A stretch of 64,000 bases of DNA from Roseiarcus fermentans (lineage in GTDB: Bacteria > Pseudomonadota > Alphaproteobacteria > Rhizobiales > Beijerinckiaceae). A program made the position numbers and the translations under genes. Below, in pieces: positions 26,158 through 35,574 of the stretch (position 1 is its first letter; each line of letters begins with the position of its first letter). A model generated the notes under the pieces. The model ran no database searches. It was not told the origin of the DNA and worked only from the letters and a program-made list of their open reading frames with translations. The DNA lies in the NCBI RefSeq assembly GCF_003315135.1, contig NZ_QNRK01000001.1, positions 131,458 through 195,457 on the forward strand, in the 5' to 3' direction.

Positions 26158-28262
26158 CAGCGTCGCCCCCCGTCGTCATGGGCCGTGGTCCAGGTCGGAT
26201 CGGCGCCGTCGATCCTCACCCGCCCGACCCGGTTGTTGGAGACCCCGCCGAGGTAGAGCCAGCCCTTGTGCTCGCAGGTCGAGGTGATCGAGGCGTGTTT
26301 CTCGCCGCGCCGATCCCACAGCACGTCCAGGATCTCGCCCTGTTCGGAGACGCGGACGACGCAGCCGCGGTTGATGTTGGGAAACAGCCACTCGTCCGGC
26401 GCCAGCCGCTTGGCGACCCGCCTGCGGAAGCCGGGCTTGCGCATCGCCAGATCGAAGGTCTTGGTGCGCATGCCGAGCAGCGCGATCCAGAAGGTCCCGT
26501 CCGAGCCGCGGTTGAGGTTGTCGGGATAGCCCGGCAGGCCGTCGATGAAGACCTCGCGGACGCCCGCCTTCGGCCCGTCGAACCAGTAGCGGTTGATGCG
26601 GCAGGCCCAGGTCTCCGCGAACAGGAGCGACTGCCCGTCGCGACACATCGCGATCCCGTTGGGAAACTTGAGGCCGCGCAACACCGTTCGCGTCCGCCCG
26701 GTCTTCGGATCGTGACAGATCAGGCGTCCGTTCCCGCGCCCCTCGAGCCCGTCCACCGCCCATTCCGACATTTCGTAGCGGATGGTCGCCTCGCTGAAGA
26801 AAATGCGGCCATCGGGCGCAATATCGAGGTCGTCGGGAAGACGGAGGCGCGAGTCGTCGATGATCGAGAACCAGCTCCGGTTGGTCTCGTCGGTGACCCT
26901 GGCGACCTCGCCGTTCGGGCTGACCTTGTAGACGCCCATGCCGCCGACGCAGGTGTAGAGATCGCCGTCGGGCGCGAACACGAGCCCGAGCGGATGGCCG
27001 CCGATCCGGGCGAACACTTCGCTGCGGCGATAGTCCGGCGCGAAGAACTTGACGATCGTACCGTGCCGTGTCCCGGTGTAGAGATTGTCCTGCCCGTCGA
27101 GGACGACGTCTTCCGGTCCCTCGACTTCGCCCAGGCCGATCGGCTCGGCCGCGCCGAGGCGGTCGTTCATCGCGAAACGCTCGGGCGCCGCCGTGCGCTC
27201 GGGCAAGCCGAGGTAGGTCGGCGACACGTAGACCTTCGCCAGCACCTTGCCGCGGTTCTTGATCCATTTCGCATTGAAGAGCGTGGCCGCGACCAGGATC
27301 ACGCCGAGAATGAGCTGGTTCAGCGAGCCGGGCAGCCCGAGCCGGATCAGCCCGCTGGTCAGGATCAGCACGAACAGCGAACCGATGATCGCGTTTCCGA
27401 CCGAGCCGCGCCCGCCGCCCAAGGTCACGCCGCCGAGCAGAACGGCGGTCAGAATGGCGATCTCGAGTCCGATTCCGGTGTCGGCGCCGGTGCTCCCGAG
27501 GCGCGCCGAAAACAGGAAGGCCGCCGTCGCGACCAGAAGGCCGGACGCGACATAGGCGAAGAAGACGGTCAGCTTGACGTTGATGCCGGCGTTGTAGGCC
27601 GACCGACGCGCGCCTCCGACCGCCCTGAGCCGCCAGCCCGGCTTCAGCCGCGACAGGCCGATGTGGATGACGATGGCGAGCACGGCGAAAATGACGAAGG
27701 AAACCGGAACGCCGACGACATCGCCGAATCCGATCGTGTCCCAGAGCGGCGACTGAGGCGAACTTCCCACGATCCCGCTCGCGAGCCGCGGAAACACGAT
27801 GTCGTAGAGGGCGCGAAAGATCACCAGCGTAACGAGCGTCGTGATGAACGCGCGCAGGCGCAAATAGCCGACCAGCGCGCCGTTGAGGGCGCCGCACGCC
27901 AGGCCCGTCGCCGCGGTCGCTGCGGCCGCGACGCCGATCGGCAGTCCGAGGACGTTCATCGACGTCAGCGCCGCGAGCACGCACAGCGCAAACATCGAAC
28001 CGACCGAAAGGTCGATGCCGCCGGACAGCATCACGATCGTCATTGCGATCGCGACGAGACCGAACTCCGCGACCTGCCGCGACAGGTCCGAGAGACTCCC
28101 GGCGGAGAAATAGCCGGGAATCGCGATTTGCATGGAGACGACGACCAGGACGAGCGCCAGCGCCGGGATGGCGCTGTCGATCCAGCTCTTGGACAGGATC
28201 TCGCCGACGATGCGATCCGGAACCAGCCGGTATCGCAGACGTATGAACGCGTCGGAGGTCAT
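26157..28262 (-). CDS. ABC importer permease fused to beta-propeller lactonase domain
   Basis: A 701-residue two-domain protein. Residues 20-330 are a complete RbsC-type permease with the CUT2 signature LSGGIDLSVGSM and the late helix GGVTLGGGRGSVGNA. After a linker, residues 375-690 form a six-bladed SMP-30/strictosidine synthase-like propeller with metal-ligand motifs GPEDVVLDG, PDDLDIAPDG, FPNGIAMCRDG and GYPDNLNRGSDG. The permease C-terminus is expected in the cytoplasm, so the enzyme would sit at the inner mouth of the channel. The reading frame is continuous with no frameshift. The hydrolase may act on the solute as it enters. Confidence 0.88.
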   Translation of the reverse strand: MTSDAFIRLRYRLVPDRIVGEILSKSWIDSAIPALALVLVVVSMQIAIPGYFSAGSLSDLSRQVAEFGLVAIAMTIVMLSGGIDLSVGSMFALCVLAALTSMNVLGLPIGVAAAATAATGLACGALNGALVGYLRLRAFITTLVTLVIFRALYDIVFPRLASGIVGSSPQSPLWDTIGFGDVVGVPVSFVIFAVLAIVIHIGLSRLKPGWRLRAVGGARRSAYNAGINVKLTVFFAYVASGLLVATAAFLFSARLGSTGADTGIGLEIAILTAVLLGGVTLGGGRGSVGNAIIGSLFVLILTSGLIRLGLPGSLNQLILGVILVAATLFNAKWIKNRGKVLAKVYVSPTYLGLPERTAAPERFAMNDRLGAAEPIGLGEVEGPEDVVLDGQDNLYTGTRHGTIVKFFAPDYRRSEVFARIGGHPLGLVFAPDGDLYTCVGGMGVYKVSPNGEVARVTDETNRSWFSIIDDSRLRLPDDLDIAPDGRIFFSEATIRYEMSEWAVDGLEGRGNGRLICHDPKTGRTRTVLRGLKFPNGIAMCRDGQSLLFAETWACRINRYWFDGPKAGVREVFIDGLPGYPDNLNRGSDGTFWIALLGMRTKTFDLAMRKPGFRRRVAKRLAPDEWLFPNINRGCVVRVSEQGEILDVLWDRRGEKHASITSTCEHKGWLYLGGVSNNRVGRVRIDGADPTWTTAHDDGGRR

Positions 28263-28274
28263 CGTCTCACGCCG

Positions 28275-29291
28275 TCACTTGATGTCGTCGAGGGTCCAGC
28301 AATTGCGCTGGTTCACGTTGTCTTTGGTAATCAGCGTCAGCGGGTTGAAGTACATGGTCTTCGTTTCGCCGGCTTTCGACTTCGACAGGAGCAGGCGCGC
28401 GATCTCCTGATTGAGGAGGTCGCCCTGCAGAGGGACGTTGTAGCTGATGTAGAGGCTGAAGTTGCCGTTGGTGACGTTCTCGCAGCCGACGCGGTTGCCG
28501 CCGCCGCTGGTGACGAGGAAGACCTGGTCGCTCTTGCCCGCCGCCTTGATCGCGGAGGCGGTGCCGGTGTCCTGGTTGTCCCAGATGCCGATGCCGGCGC
28601 ACAGATCGGGGTGCTGCTGAAGCACCGTCTCCATGATCGAGCGCGCCTTTTCGGCGTTGTACTCGGTGGCCTGCTGCGACACGACCTGAATCTCCGGATG
28701 CTTCTTCAGAACCCGGTAGATTCCGTCGAGCTGGAAGACGTCCGAGGCCGCCGTCGGGACGCCGGTGTCGATGGCGACCTTGGTCGACTTGCCCTTGCCC
28801 GCGCCGCACTTGTCGACGACGGCGAGGGCGGCCTGTTCGCCGATCTCGGTCCAGTCGGCGCCGACGTAGGAATCGGTCTGGGTGTTGGATTCGAGATTGA
28901 TCTGCACCACCTTGATGCCGGCCGCCTGGGCCTGCGCGAGCAGACGCGCATAGGACTGGATGTCCGGGTTGTGCGCCACGATCAGGTCCGGCTTCTCGGA
29001 GATGAGCGACTGCAGCGCGCGCGTTCCGGCGTCGGTGCTCCAGGCCGGGTCGCGGATCTGGAAATCGTAGTTCAGGCGCTTGGCCTGATTGCGCATGCGG
29101 GCCGCCCAGCCTTCCGTCAGGTCGAAGCCCATCGACAGGGGCAGGAAGACGACCTTCTTGCCTTCGAGACCGGAATGGAACGCCGCGCTGCGCGGGTTCT
29201 CCAGGCCCTTGTCCTGAGCCGACGCGCCGGTCAGCCCGACCGCCATCGCCAGGGCGGTCGCCGCCGCGAGCGCCAATTGACCGAGTTTCAT
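28275..29291 (-). CDS. periplasmic sugar-type substrate-binding protein (RbsB-like)
   Basis: A 338-residue type I binding protein with a signal peptide (LALAAATALAMAVGLTGASA). The mature region has the two-lobe pattern: KKVVFLPLSMGFDLTEGW in the first strand/helix, KPDLIVAHNPD, and VKVVQINLESN at the hinge. It is more divergent than true ribose binders (DIWDNQDTGTASA-type loop near residue 240), so the ligand is probably not ribose. It delivers substrate to the two permeases encoded on either side. Confidence 0.88.
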   Translation of the reverse strand: MKLGQLALAAATALAMAVGLTGASAQDKGLENPRSAAFHSGLEGKKVVFLPLSMGFDLTEGWAARMRNQAKRLNYDFQIRDPAWSTDAGTRALQSLISEKPDLIVAHNPDIQSYARLLAQAQAAGIKVVQINLESNTQTDSYVGADWTEIGEQAALAVVDKCGAGKGKSTKVAIDTGVPTAASDVFQLDGIYRVLKKHPEIQVVSQQATEYNAEKARSIMETVLQQHPDLCAGIGIWDNQDTGTASAIKAAGKSDQVFLVTSGGGNRVGCENVTNGNFSLYISYNVPLQGDLLNQEIARLLLSKSKAGETKTMYFNPLTLITKDNVNQRNCWTLDDIK

Positions 29292-29328
29292 GACTATCCT
29301 CCCTTGTGTGGATTCCTGGTCCGCGCGC

Positions 29329-30330
29329 CTAAAGGTCGCCTTGCTGCGACGTTTGCTCGTCGCGCGGATTGACGAGCGAATCGAAAACGATGGCGAGAAG
29401 CAGAACCACGCCCTTGACCAGGTTCTGAATGGTGAAGGGCACGTCGAGAATCGTCATGCCGTTGAGGAGAATGCCGACGAAGATCGTGCCGAGGACGACG
29501 TTGCGGATGCGCCCGGCGCCGCCGTTGAGCCCGATTCCGCCGAGCACGATCACGAGCAGGATGTCGTAGATCATGGTCGAATTGTAGAGCCGGGCGTTGA
29601 TGGCCGAGGCGGAGGAAGCGAGGATCAGACCGGCGACGTAGGCGACGAGGGCGCTCAGCGCGTAGTGCGCGATGACCATCGCGCGCATCGGTACGCCGGT
29701 GGTGCGCGCCGTGTTCGGGTTGCTGCCCATGGCGTAGGTCTGCCAGCCGAAGCGCGTCGAGGTGAGCGCGAAATGCGCCAGGGCGCACAGGACTGCGAAG
29801 GCGATCACGGTGACGGGAACGCCGAGGACGCGCGACTTTCCGATGAAATCGAACCAGTCGTTTCCCGGCGGAACGTTCTGCATCTCGAGGGTGAAGAAGA
29901 ACGTGCGGCCGAGCCCGTAGATGATCGACCCCGCCGCCAGCGTGGCGAAGATCGGCGGAACGTCGCCATAGGCGATCAGGGCGCCGATCAGAATGCCGGC
30001 GACGAGGGCGAACGCGCCGCCGATGACCAGCGCTTCCGCCAGCGGATAGCCGGTCCGCGCGATCACGAAGGCCCAGGAGACCGACACCACCATGGTGGCG
30101 ATCATGGCGACGTCGATGCCGCGTCCGATGACCACGATGGCCATGCCGAGCGCCAGGATGCCGAGGACCGAGACGCTTCGAACCAGCGAAACCAGATTGC
30201 CGGGCGTGGCGAACCCGGGCAGCGCCAGCGCGAAAACGACGAAGGCCGTCGCCGCGAGGACGAAGACGATCCCCTCCTGGCTGCCGAGCAGGCGGCTGGC
30301 GAGACGGCGCGATCGCGGCGTGTTCGTCAT
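29329..30330 (-). CDS. second ABC importer permease (RbsC-like)
   Basis: A 333-residue, roughly ten-helix CUT2 permease. The signature GRGIDVAMIATM replaces the usual GGIDLSVG, and GGIGLNGGAGRIRNVVLG matches the GGxxxxGGxG late motif. With the propeller-fused permease it should form a heterodimeric channel. It follows mvaA by 12 bp, so the two are tightly linked. Confidence 0.9.
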   Translation of the reverse strand: MTNTPRSRRLASRLLGSQEGIVFVLAATAFVVFALALPGFATPGNLVSLVRSVSVLGILALGMAIVVIGRGIDVAMIATMVVSVSWAFVIARTGYPLAEALVIGGAFALVAGILIGALIAYGDVPPIFATLAAGSIIYGLGRTFFFTLEMQNVPPGNDWFDFIGKSRVLGVPVTVIAFAVLCALAHFALTSTRFGWQTYAMGSNPNTARTTGVPMRAMVIAHYALSALVAYVAGLILASSASAINARLYNSTMIYDILLVIVLGGIGLNGGAGRIRNVVLGTIFVGILLNGMTILDVPFTIQNLVKGVVLLLAIVFDSLVNPRDEQTSQQGDL

Positions 30331-30342
30331 GACGGAGCCTCG

Positions 30343-31659
30343 TCAGTTCACGAGTTGCGCCAGAACGGCTTTCGCGCGGTCGACGCTCACGTCGCGCGCG
30401 TCGGCCATTTCCCTGGCGACGACCTCGATCTGATCGCCGACGGCGCCGGCCACAATGGCGATGTTGCGCGCGTGCAGCGCCATATGGCCACGCTGAATGC
30501 CTTCGGTCGCGAGCGCTCTCAGCGCCGCCATGTTCTGGGCGAGACCGACGGCGACGGCGATCTCGGCGAGCTCGCTGGCGCTGCGAACGCCGAGCAGCGC
30601 GAGCGCGGCGCGCGCCGCCGGATGCGTCTTGGTCGCGCCGCCGACGAGACCGAGCGGCATCGGCATTTCCAGGGTGCCGACGAGACGGCCCTCGCCATCG
30701 AGCTCCCAGCGCGACAGCGACGAATAGCGGCCCGAACGGCAGGCCCAGGCATGGGCGCCGGCCTCGACGGCCCGCCAGTCGTTGCCGGTCGCAACCACCA
30801 GAGGGTCGACGCCGTTCATGATCCCCTTGTTGTGGGTCGCGGCCCGATACGGATCCACGAGCGCCAGCGCGCACGCTTCGACGATACCCGACGCCATGCG
30901 CTCTCCGGAGAATTCGCTGGTCTTGAGCGAGTCGGGCGTGAGCCTGACGGTCGCGCGCGCCAGGCGAAGGTCGGCCAGATTGGAGAGGATGCGCAATCGC
31001 ACCGTCCCGCCGGTAATGGCCTCGATCGTCGGCGCGATCGTCTCCGCCATCGTGTTGACCGTATTGGCCCCCATCGCGTCGCGGACGTCGACGAGCAGGT
31101 GCAGCACCACCATCGGACCGACGGCGGTGTCTTCGAAGACGTGGACCTCGATGTCCTTGCAGCCGCCGCCGAGGCCGATCAGCACCTTGTCCTTCGCGTT
31201 CGCCTCCTCCAGGATCTGCGCCTTGTGGGCGAGCAGCCTGGCGCGCGCGCCGAACGGGTCGCGGGTCGACAGGACCTGCACCTGCGCGCGCATGATCGGC
31301 GCGCTGCTCGACGTCTCGAAGCCTCCGCAGGTCCGCGCGATCCGCGCCATGTAGGAGGCGCCGGCGACGATCGACGGCTCTTCGACGGCCATCGGAATCA
31401 GATAGTCGCGGCCGTTGACGGTGAAGTTCGTGGCGACGCCGAGCGGCAGGTCGAACCGTCCGATGACGTTCTCGATCATGCCGTTGGCGAGGCGCAGCGG
31501 AAGCGAGCCGGCCCCTCTGAGCGCTGCGCGCGCCGCCTGGTCGAGCCCGGCGGCGGCGGCGACCTGTTCGAGCCGCGCCTCCGGTTCGAGATCGCGGAAT
31601 CCCTCCAGTCGCGACGAATAGGGTTGACCGGGCGCTGGGCGCTTGGTGTCGGGCGACAG
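30343..31659 (-). CDS. mvaA: class II (degradative) HMG-CoA reductase, apparent CTG start
   Basis: Catabolic direction: mevalonate + CoA + 2 NAD+ to HMG-CoA + 2 NADH. Class II residues are present: Glu in VEEPS (about 94), Lys in HNKGIMNG (about 278), Asp in TGNDWR (about 294) and His in GHMALHARN. The first ATG is at 31479 inside the conserved [11 protein letters not shown]. Upstream the frame still encodes family sequence ([19 protein letters not shown]) for about 60 codons with no ATG, GTG or TTG before the stop. A CTG at 31659, five bases after AAGGGAGG, gives 438 residues; the P. mevalonii enzyme has 428. It heads the leftward operon. Confidence 0.93.
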   Translation of the reverse strand: MSPDTKRPAPGQPYSSRLEGFRDLEPEARLEQVAAAAGLDQAARAALRGAGSLPLRLANGMIENVIGRFDLPLGVATNFTVNGRDYLIPMAVEEPSIVAGASYMARIARTCGGFETSSSAPIMRAQVQVLSTRDPFGARARLLAHKAQILEEANAKDKVLIGLGGGCKDIEVHVFEDTAVGPMVVLHLLVDVRDAMGANTVNTMAETIAPTIEAITGGTVRLRILSNLADLRLARATVRLTPDSLKTSEFSGERMASGIVEACALALVDPYRAATHNKGIMNGVDPLVVATGNDWRAVEAGAHAWACRSGRYSSLSRWELDGEGRLVGTLEMPMPLGLVGGATKTHPAARAALALLGVRSASELAEIAVAVGLAQNMAALRALATEGIQRGHMALHARNIAIVAGAVGDQIEVVAREMADARDVSVDRAKAVLAQLVN

Positions 31660-31727
31660 GGCGACCTCCCTTGGGCTTTGGAATGGCTTGTGAGCGATTC
31701 AATCCTATGACAGTGTCCCTTCATCAA

Positions 31728-31778
31728 GGTACGGATCAAGGAAACAGTTATATATCGTACCCTGGTTTTCCTGGGTAC
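31728..31778. promoter_or_regulatory. GGTAC-type repeats between mvaA and the MocR gene
   Basis: GGTACG (31728-31733), CGTACC (31756-31761) and GGGTAC (31773-31778) lie in the divergent gap. The last two form an imperfect 22-bp palindrome GTACCC-N10-GGGTAC. An AT-rich TATATA (31749-31754) between them could be a -10 element for either direction. This arrangement suits binding by the adjacent MocR-type regulator, which is inference. Confidence 0.5.
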
Positions 31779-31797
31779 AGATGGCGGGAGATGTCGG

Positions 31798-33168
31798 TTG
31801 GGGACCCGGACGGATGCGGTGGTCGACGGTCTGCGGAAACGGATCGAGGCCGGCGCGATCAAGGTCGGCGCCAAGGCGCCGTCGATACGCCAGGCGGCGG
31901 CGGACTTCGGCGTCTCGAAAAACACCGTCATCGAAGCCTACGACCGACTGGTCGCCGCCGGCCTCCTGAGCGCGCGTCAGGGCTCGGGCTTCGTCGTCAC
32001 CGAGCCGCCGAGCGACGTGCAGTCGGCGCGGCCGAGCCACGTTGCGGAAGCGGTCGACATCGCGACGCTGCTGCGCGCCCAGCTCGAAGAGAGTTTCTCG
32101 GTCCGTGTCGGCGACGGCCGGCCGCCGCCGTCGTGGACGGAAGAACCCGAAGTGCGCAGGCGGCTGGGCGTCTACAGTTCGAGCCGCTCCGCCAGCGAAG
32201 ACGGCTATGGCTCGGCGATGGGACTCCCCGAGCTGCGCGACAAGATCGCCCGCTCGTTCCTGGCGCGCGAGGTTCGCAGCGGCCCGCAGAACGTGCTGCT
32301 GACGTTCGGCGGCAATCATGCGCTCGACCTGATCATCCGCCACTTCCTGTCGCCGGGCGACACGGCGTTCGTCGACGACCCGGGCTATTACCCGCTGTTC
32401 GCCAAGCTCACGCTGGCGCAGGCGCGCATCGTCGGCGTTCCGCGCCGGGAGTACGGCCCCGACCTCGAGGTTCTGGCGCGCAAGCTCGACGAGGAGCGCC
32501 CCAAGATCTTCTTCACCCAGTCGATCTCGCAAAATCCGACCGCGAGCTCCACGTCGCTCGCCACCGCCCACGCCCTCCTGAACGTCGTTTCGAGACGGCA
32601 GATCCTGCTGGTTCAGGACGAGCCCTTCATCGACCTGCCGAACTGCAAGGGGGTCGATCTCGCGACGCTCGACCAGCTTCAGAACGTCGTCACCGTCGGC
32701 ACCTTCGCCAAGACGCTGTCGGCGAACCTGCGCTGCGGCTACGTCCTTGGGCGGGCCGACCTCATCGCCTCCCTGGCGGAGCTGAAGATGCTCACCACCG
32801 TCAACAGTTCCGGCCACATCGAGCGGATGGTGCACGGCCTGCTGGACGACGGGCGCTATCGCAAGCACCTGAACCGCCTGGCGCAGCGCATCGAACGGGC
32901 GACGGACAACGTCATGCAGAACTTCAGCCGGCGCAGGCTCGAGGTGTTCGCCCAGCCGACCGGCGGCTACTATCTGTTCCTCAAGTTTCCCAGCGGCGTC
33001 GACGACATCGCATACGCGCGAACGGCCGCGCGCGACGGCCTGTTCATCGCGCCGGGCAGCGTGTTCAGCGTCGACAGAGCCAGCACCGCGGCGGGCATGC
33101 GGGTGAACGTCGCGCGCGCCGACGATCCGCGCTTCTACGACTATCTCAGCCGCACCCTCCGGGCGTGA
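31798..33168 (+). CDS. MocR-type transcription regulator (GntR domain + aminotransferase fold)
   Basis: A 456-residue regulator. Residues 1-70 are a GntR winged helix (AKAPSIRQAAADFGVSKNTV, then LSARQGSGFVV). The rest is a class I aminotransferase-like domain that keeps the PLP lysine (VGTFAKTLSANLRCGY) and the Asp of VQDEPFIDL. It starts at a TTG (31798) seven bases after GGGAG. It is divergent from mvaA, so it probably controls the mevalonate operon and may sense an aldehyde, amine or PLP adduct. An effector cannot be read from the sequence. Confidence 0.88.
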   Translation: MGTRTDAVVDGLRKRIEAGAIKVGAKAPSIRQAAADFGVSKNTVIEAYDRLVAAGLLSARQGSGFVVTEPPSDVQSARPSHVAEAVDIATLLRAQLEESFSVRVGDGRPPPSWTEEPEVRRRLGVYSSSRSASEDGYGSAMGLPELRDKIARSFLAREVRSGPQNVLLTFGGNHALDLIIRHFLSPGDTAFVDDPGYYPLFAKLTLAQARIVGVPRREYGPDLEVLARKLDEERPKIFFTQSISQNPTASSTSLATAHALLNVVSRRQILLVQDEPFIDLPNCKGVDLATLDQLQNVVTVGTFAKTLSANLRCGYVLGRADLIASLAELKMLTTVNSSGHIERMVHGLLDDGRYRKHLNRLAQRIERATDNVMQNFSRRRLEVFAQPTGGYYLFLKFPSGVDDIAYARTAARDGLFIAPGSVFSVDRASTAAGMRVNVARADDPRFYDYLSRTLRA

Positions 33169-33298
33169 CCGCCCACTGCCGGTGACCCTACGCCGATCGC
33201 GTGGCGATCGTGGAGGGAGGGTCCGCGAAAGCCATCAGGCCTCGCCACTTGCGCGATCGGCGCCCGTGTCGCAACGTGGAACGAAACGGGAGAGGCTC

Positions 33299-33559
33299 AT
33301 GCGCGAGATGAGCGTTCGAGAGGTCGACCAGAATCTGTCACAGACCATCGCCGCCGCCGAGCAGGGCGAGACGATCGTCGTGACCAGGGACGGCAGACCC
33401 GTGGCCAGGATCACGCCGCAGCCCCGGGACCGCGCCGACGATCCCGAGTGGCGGACGAATTTCGCGGCGCTGACGGAAAGCCTGCGAGCCAAGCGCGGAT
33501 CGGGCCGTCGTGTCGGGACGATCCGCGAGGACGACCTGTATGGCGACGACCGGCGGTGA
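33299..33559 (+). CDS. Phd/YefM-type antitoxin
   Basis: An 86-residue antitoxin. The N-terminal DNA-binding part has the standard start MSVREVDQNLSQTIAAAEQG followed by ETIVVTRDGRPVARI. The C-terminal 40 residues are charged and should wrap the toxin. GGGAGAGG precedes the ATG. The stop overlaps the toxin start (GTGA), as in classical toxin-antitoxin operons. Confidence 0.88.
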   Translation: MREMSVREVDQNLSQTIAAAEQGETIVVTRDGRPVARITPQPRDRADDPEWRTNFAALTESLRAKRGSGRRVGTIREDDLYGDDRR

Positions 33560-34002
33560 CCCGCGTCCCGCTCGACAGCAACATCCTGATCTACGCGGAG
33601 ATCGAGCCCGACTCGGAAAAGGGGATTCGGTCCGCCGATCTGATCCTGCGGGTCGCCCGGGACGGCGTCCTGCCGGTTCAAGTCCTCGGAGAGTTTCTTC
33701 GTTTCGTCCAGCGGCGCTTCCCAAACGCCCTCGACGAAGCGATCCGGCAGGCGCGACTCTACCAGTCCGTGTTCATCACGCCACCGACGACCGAAGCCAT
33801 CATCAACAGGGCGTCCGGGCTGGCCCGCGCGCATCATCTGCAATTCTGGGATTGCGTCGTCTGCGCGTCGTCCGCCGGGGCTGGCGCGACGGCGCTGCTG
33901 ACCGAAGACATGCAGGACGGCCGAACCCTCGACGGGTTGCGCTTGATCAATCCTTTCGATGCGGCGAACACGAAGTCGATCGACGATTTGCTGGTCGGTT
34001 GA
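33556..34002 (+). CDS. PIN-domain toxin (VapC-like)
   Basis: A 148-residue PIN-domain ribonuclease. Acidic metal residues are seen in VPLDSNILIYAE, the Glu of VLGEFLRF, FWDCVVCAS and LLTEDMQDG. The GTG at 33556 overlaps the antitoxin stop by 4 bp. Frames extending upstream (to 33448) are shadows of the antitoxin. It likely cleaves RNA when the antitoxin is lost. The pair Phd + PIN is a common hybrid of type II modules. Confidence 0.88.
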   Translation: MTRVPLDSNILIYAEIEPDSEKGIRSADLILRVARDGVLPVQVLGEFLRFVQRRFPNALDEAIRQARLYQSVFITPPTTEAIINRASGLARAHHLQFWDCVVCASSAGAGATALLTEDMQDGRTLDGLRLINPFDAANTKSIDDLLVG

Positions 34003-34123
34003 AGGGACTGTTCGGGTAAGGTCTTCTGCGGCGGCGCCGTCGTTCTCCACGGGAGGCAGGTACGACCGAGTTGCGCGCGTTTGCGATCGGGCTCTGTGGT
34101 GCGGTCTCGACACCCCCGCCCCC

Positions 34124-35272
34124 TTACCGCCCGGCGAGCGTCATGTCGTCGCGATGGATCATCTCGGCCCGCCCCGTCGCGCCGAGGAGGGTCGCGATGT
34201 CGCGGGAATTGCGGCCGCGGATCTTTTCGGCGTGCAGCGCGTCGAAGGCGATCAGCCCGCGGCCGATCTCCGCCCCGCGCTCGTCGACGATGGCCACGCA
34301 ATCGCCGCGCGAAAAGGCGCCCTCGACCCGGACGACGCCGGCCGGCAGCAGGCTTTTTCCGCGCTGAAGCGCTGCGGCGGCGCCCGCATCCACAGTGACC
34401 GCCCCTTTCAGTTCCAGCGACCCGCCGATCCAGATCTTTCGCGCCGCGACGGGATTGGACGGGGTGAGGAACCAGGTGCAGCGGCCGCCCCCGGCCACGC
34501 GCTGGATCGGGTGGGCGACGCGGCCGTCGGCGATGATCATGTGTGTGCCCGCCGACGTCGCGATGCGCGCCGCCTCGATCTTGGTGCGCATGCCGCCACG
34601 TGACAATTCCGAGGCCGCGCCGCCCGCCATCGCCTCGATCTCCGCCGTCACCTTCTCGACCACCGGCAAAAACTTCGCCTGGGCGTTGTCGCCCGGCGGG
34701 GAATCGTAGAGGCCGGCGACGTCGGACAGCAGAACCAGCAGATCGGCGCTCGCCATGGTGGCGACGCGGGCGGCGAGCCGGTCGTTGTCGCCGTAGCGGA
34801 TCTCGCTGGTGGCGACGGTGTCGTTCTCGTTGATGATCGGCACCGCCCGCATCGCCATCAGCCGCGCCAGCGTCTCGCGCGCGTTGAGGTAGCGGCGCCG
34901 CTCCTCGGTGTCCTGGAGCGTCACCAGCACCTGTCCGGCGACGATCCCATGGCGGTGCAGCGCCTGCGACCAGGCGCTCGCGAGCGCGATCTGGCCGATG
35001 GCGGCGGAGGCCTGGCTGTCCTCGAGCTTGAGCCTGCCCTTCGGCAGGCGGGCGACGGTGCGCCCGAGCGCGATCGCCCCCGACGAGACGACCGTCACGT
35101 TGGCGCCGCGCGCATGGAGCGCTGCGATGTCCTCGACCAGCGCGTCGAGCCAGGTCTGCCGGATCGCCCCGCGCGCCGAGTCGACCAGCAGGGACGAGCC
35201 GACCTTGACGACGACGTGCTGGAATTGGTCGAGAGAGGGAACCTGAGCCACAGCGGAAGGCTTGCGAGACAA
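34124..35272 (-). CDS. proB: glutamate 5-kinase with PUA domain
   Basis: First enzyme of proline synthesis: ATP-dependent phosphorylation of glutamate. The kinase domain has [11 protein letters not shown] at residue 20, [10 protein letters not shown] and [21 protein letters not shown]. The C-terminal 90 residues form the PUA domain. The 382 residues are normal. Usual neighbours obg and proA are absent, so it seems to stand alone here. Confidence 0.95.
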   Translation of the reverse strand: MSRKPSAVAQVPSLDQFQHVVVKVGSSLLVDSARGAIRQTWLDALVEDIAALHARGANVTVVSSGAIALGRTVARLPKGRLKLEDSQASAAIGQIALASAWSQALHRHGIVAGQVLVTLQDTEERRRYLNARETLARLMAMRAVPIINENDTVATSEIRYGDNDRLAARVATMASADLLVLLSDVAGLYDSPPGDNAQAKFLPVVEKVTAEIEAMAGGAASELSRGGMRTKIEAARIATSAGTHMIIADGRVAHPIQRVAGGGRCTWFLTPSNPVAARKIWIGGSLELKGAVTVDAGAAAALQRGKSLLPAGVVRVEGAFSRGDCVAIVDERGAEIGRGLIAFDALHAEKIRGRNSRDIATLLGATGRAEMIHRDDMTLAGR

Positions 35273-35574
35273 AGCGCCCGAATGCGCGGGAAAATCCGGG
35301 CGAGCGCCGGGGTCGGCCCCCCTCTAGCGCCGGCCGGCCGGGATGGCAAGGCGCGGATCGGATCGCCGTCGCGAGGCGGGCCGGCCGGGCGCGAGCATGA
35401 TCCGAACCGCTGCGACGGCCGTTTTCTCTCGGCGTTGACCGCGATGAGGCCTCCGATTACGCTTCGCCGACACGCTCCGGTTCCTGCCGATCGCGGCGCG
35501 CCGCCCGCGGGCCCGACGCAAATATCCACAAACATTTCGCGCGGGACGAGCGCAACAAGCCGAAGGACGCGACG
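35273..35574. other. 302-bp gap between proB and mbfA (divergent)
   Basis: No gene or RNA was recognised. It holds GAAGGA seven bases before the mbfA ATG and no clear Irr/ICE-type box (no TTTAGAA-like palindrome). GGCCGGCC repeats make it GC-rich. Confidence 0.5.

Noticed and set aside
31477-31479. ATG at 31479 as the HMG-CoA reductase start
   Set aside because: It would begin inside the conserved [11 protein letters not shown] and drop about 60 family-like residues.
26178-31710. Long plus-strand frames antisense to the mevalonate operon
   Set aside because: They are shadows of the minus-strand genes, which carry clear motifs in order.
35273-35574. Irr/ICE box in front of mbfA
   Set aside because: No TTTAGAA-type palindrome or close variant was found in the gap.
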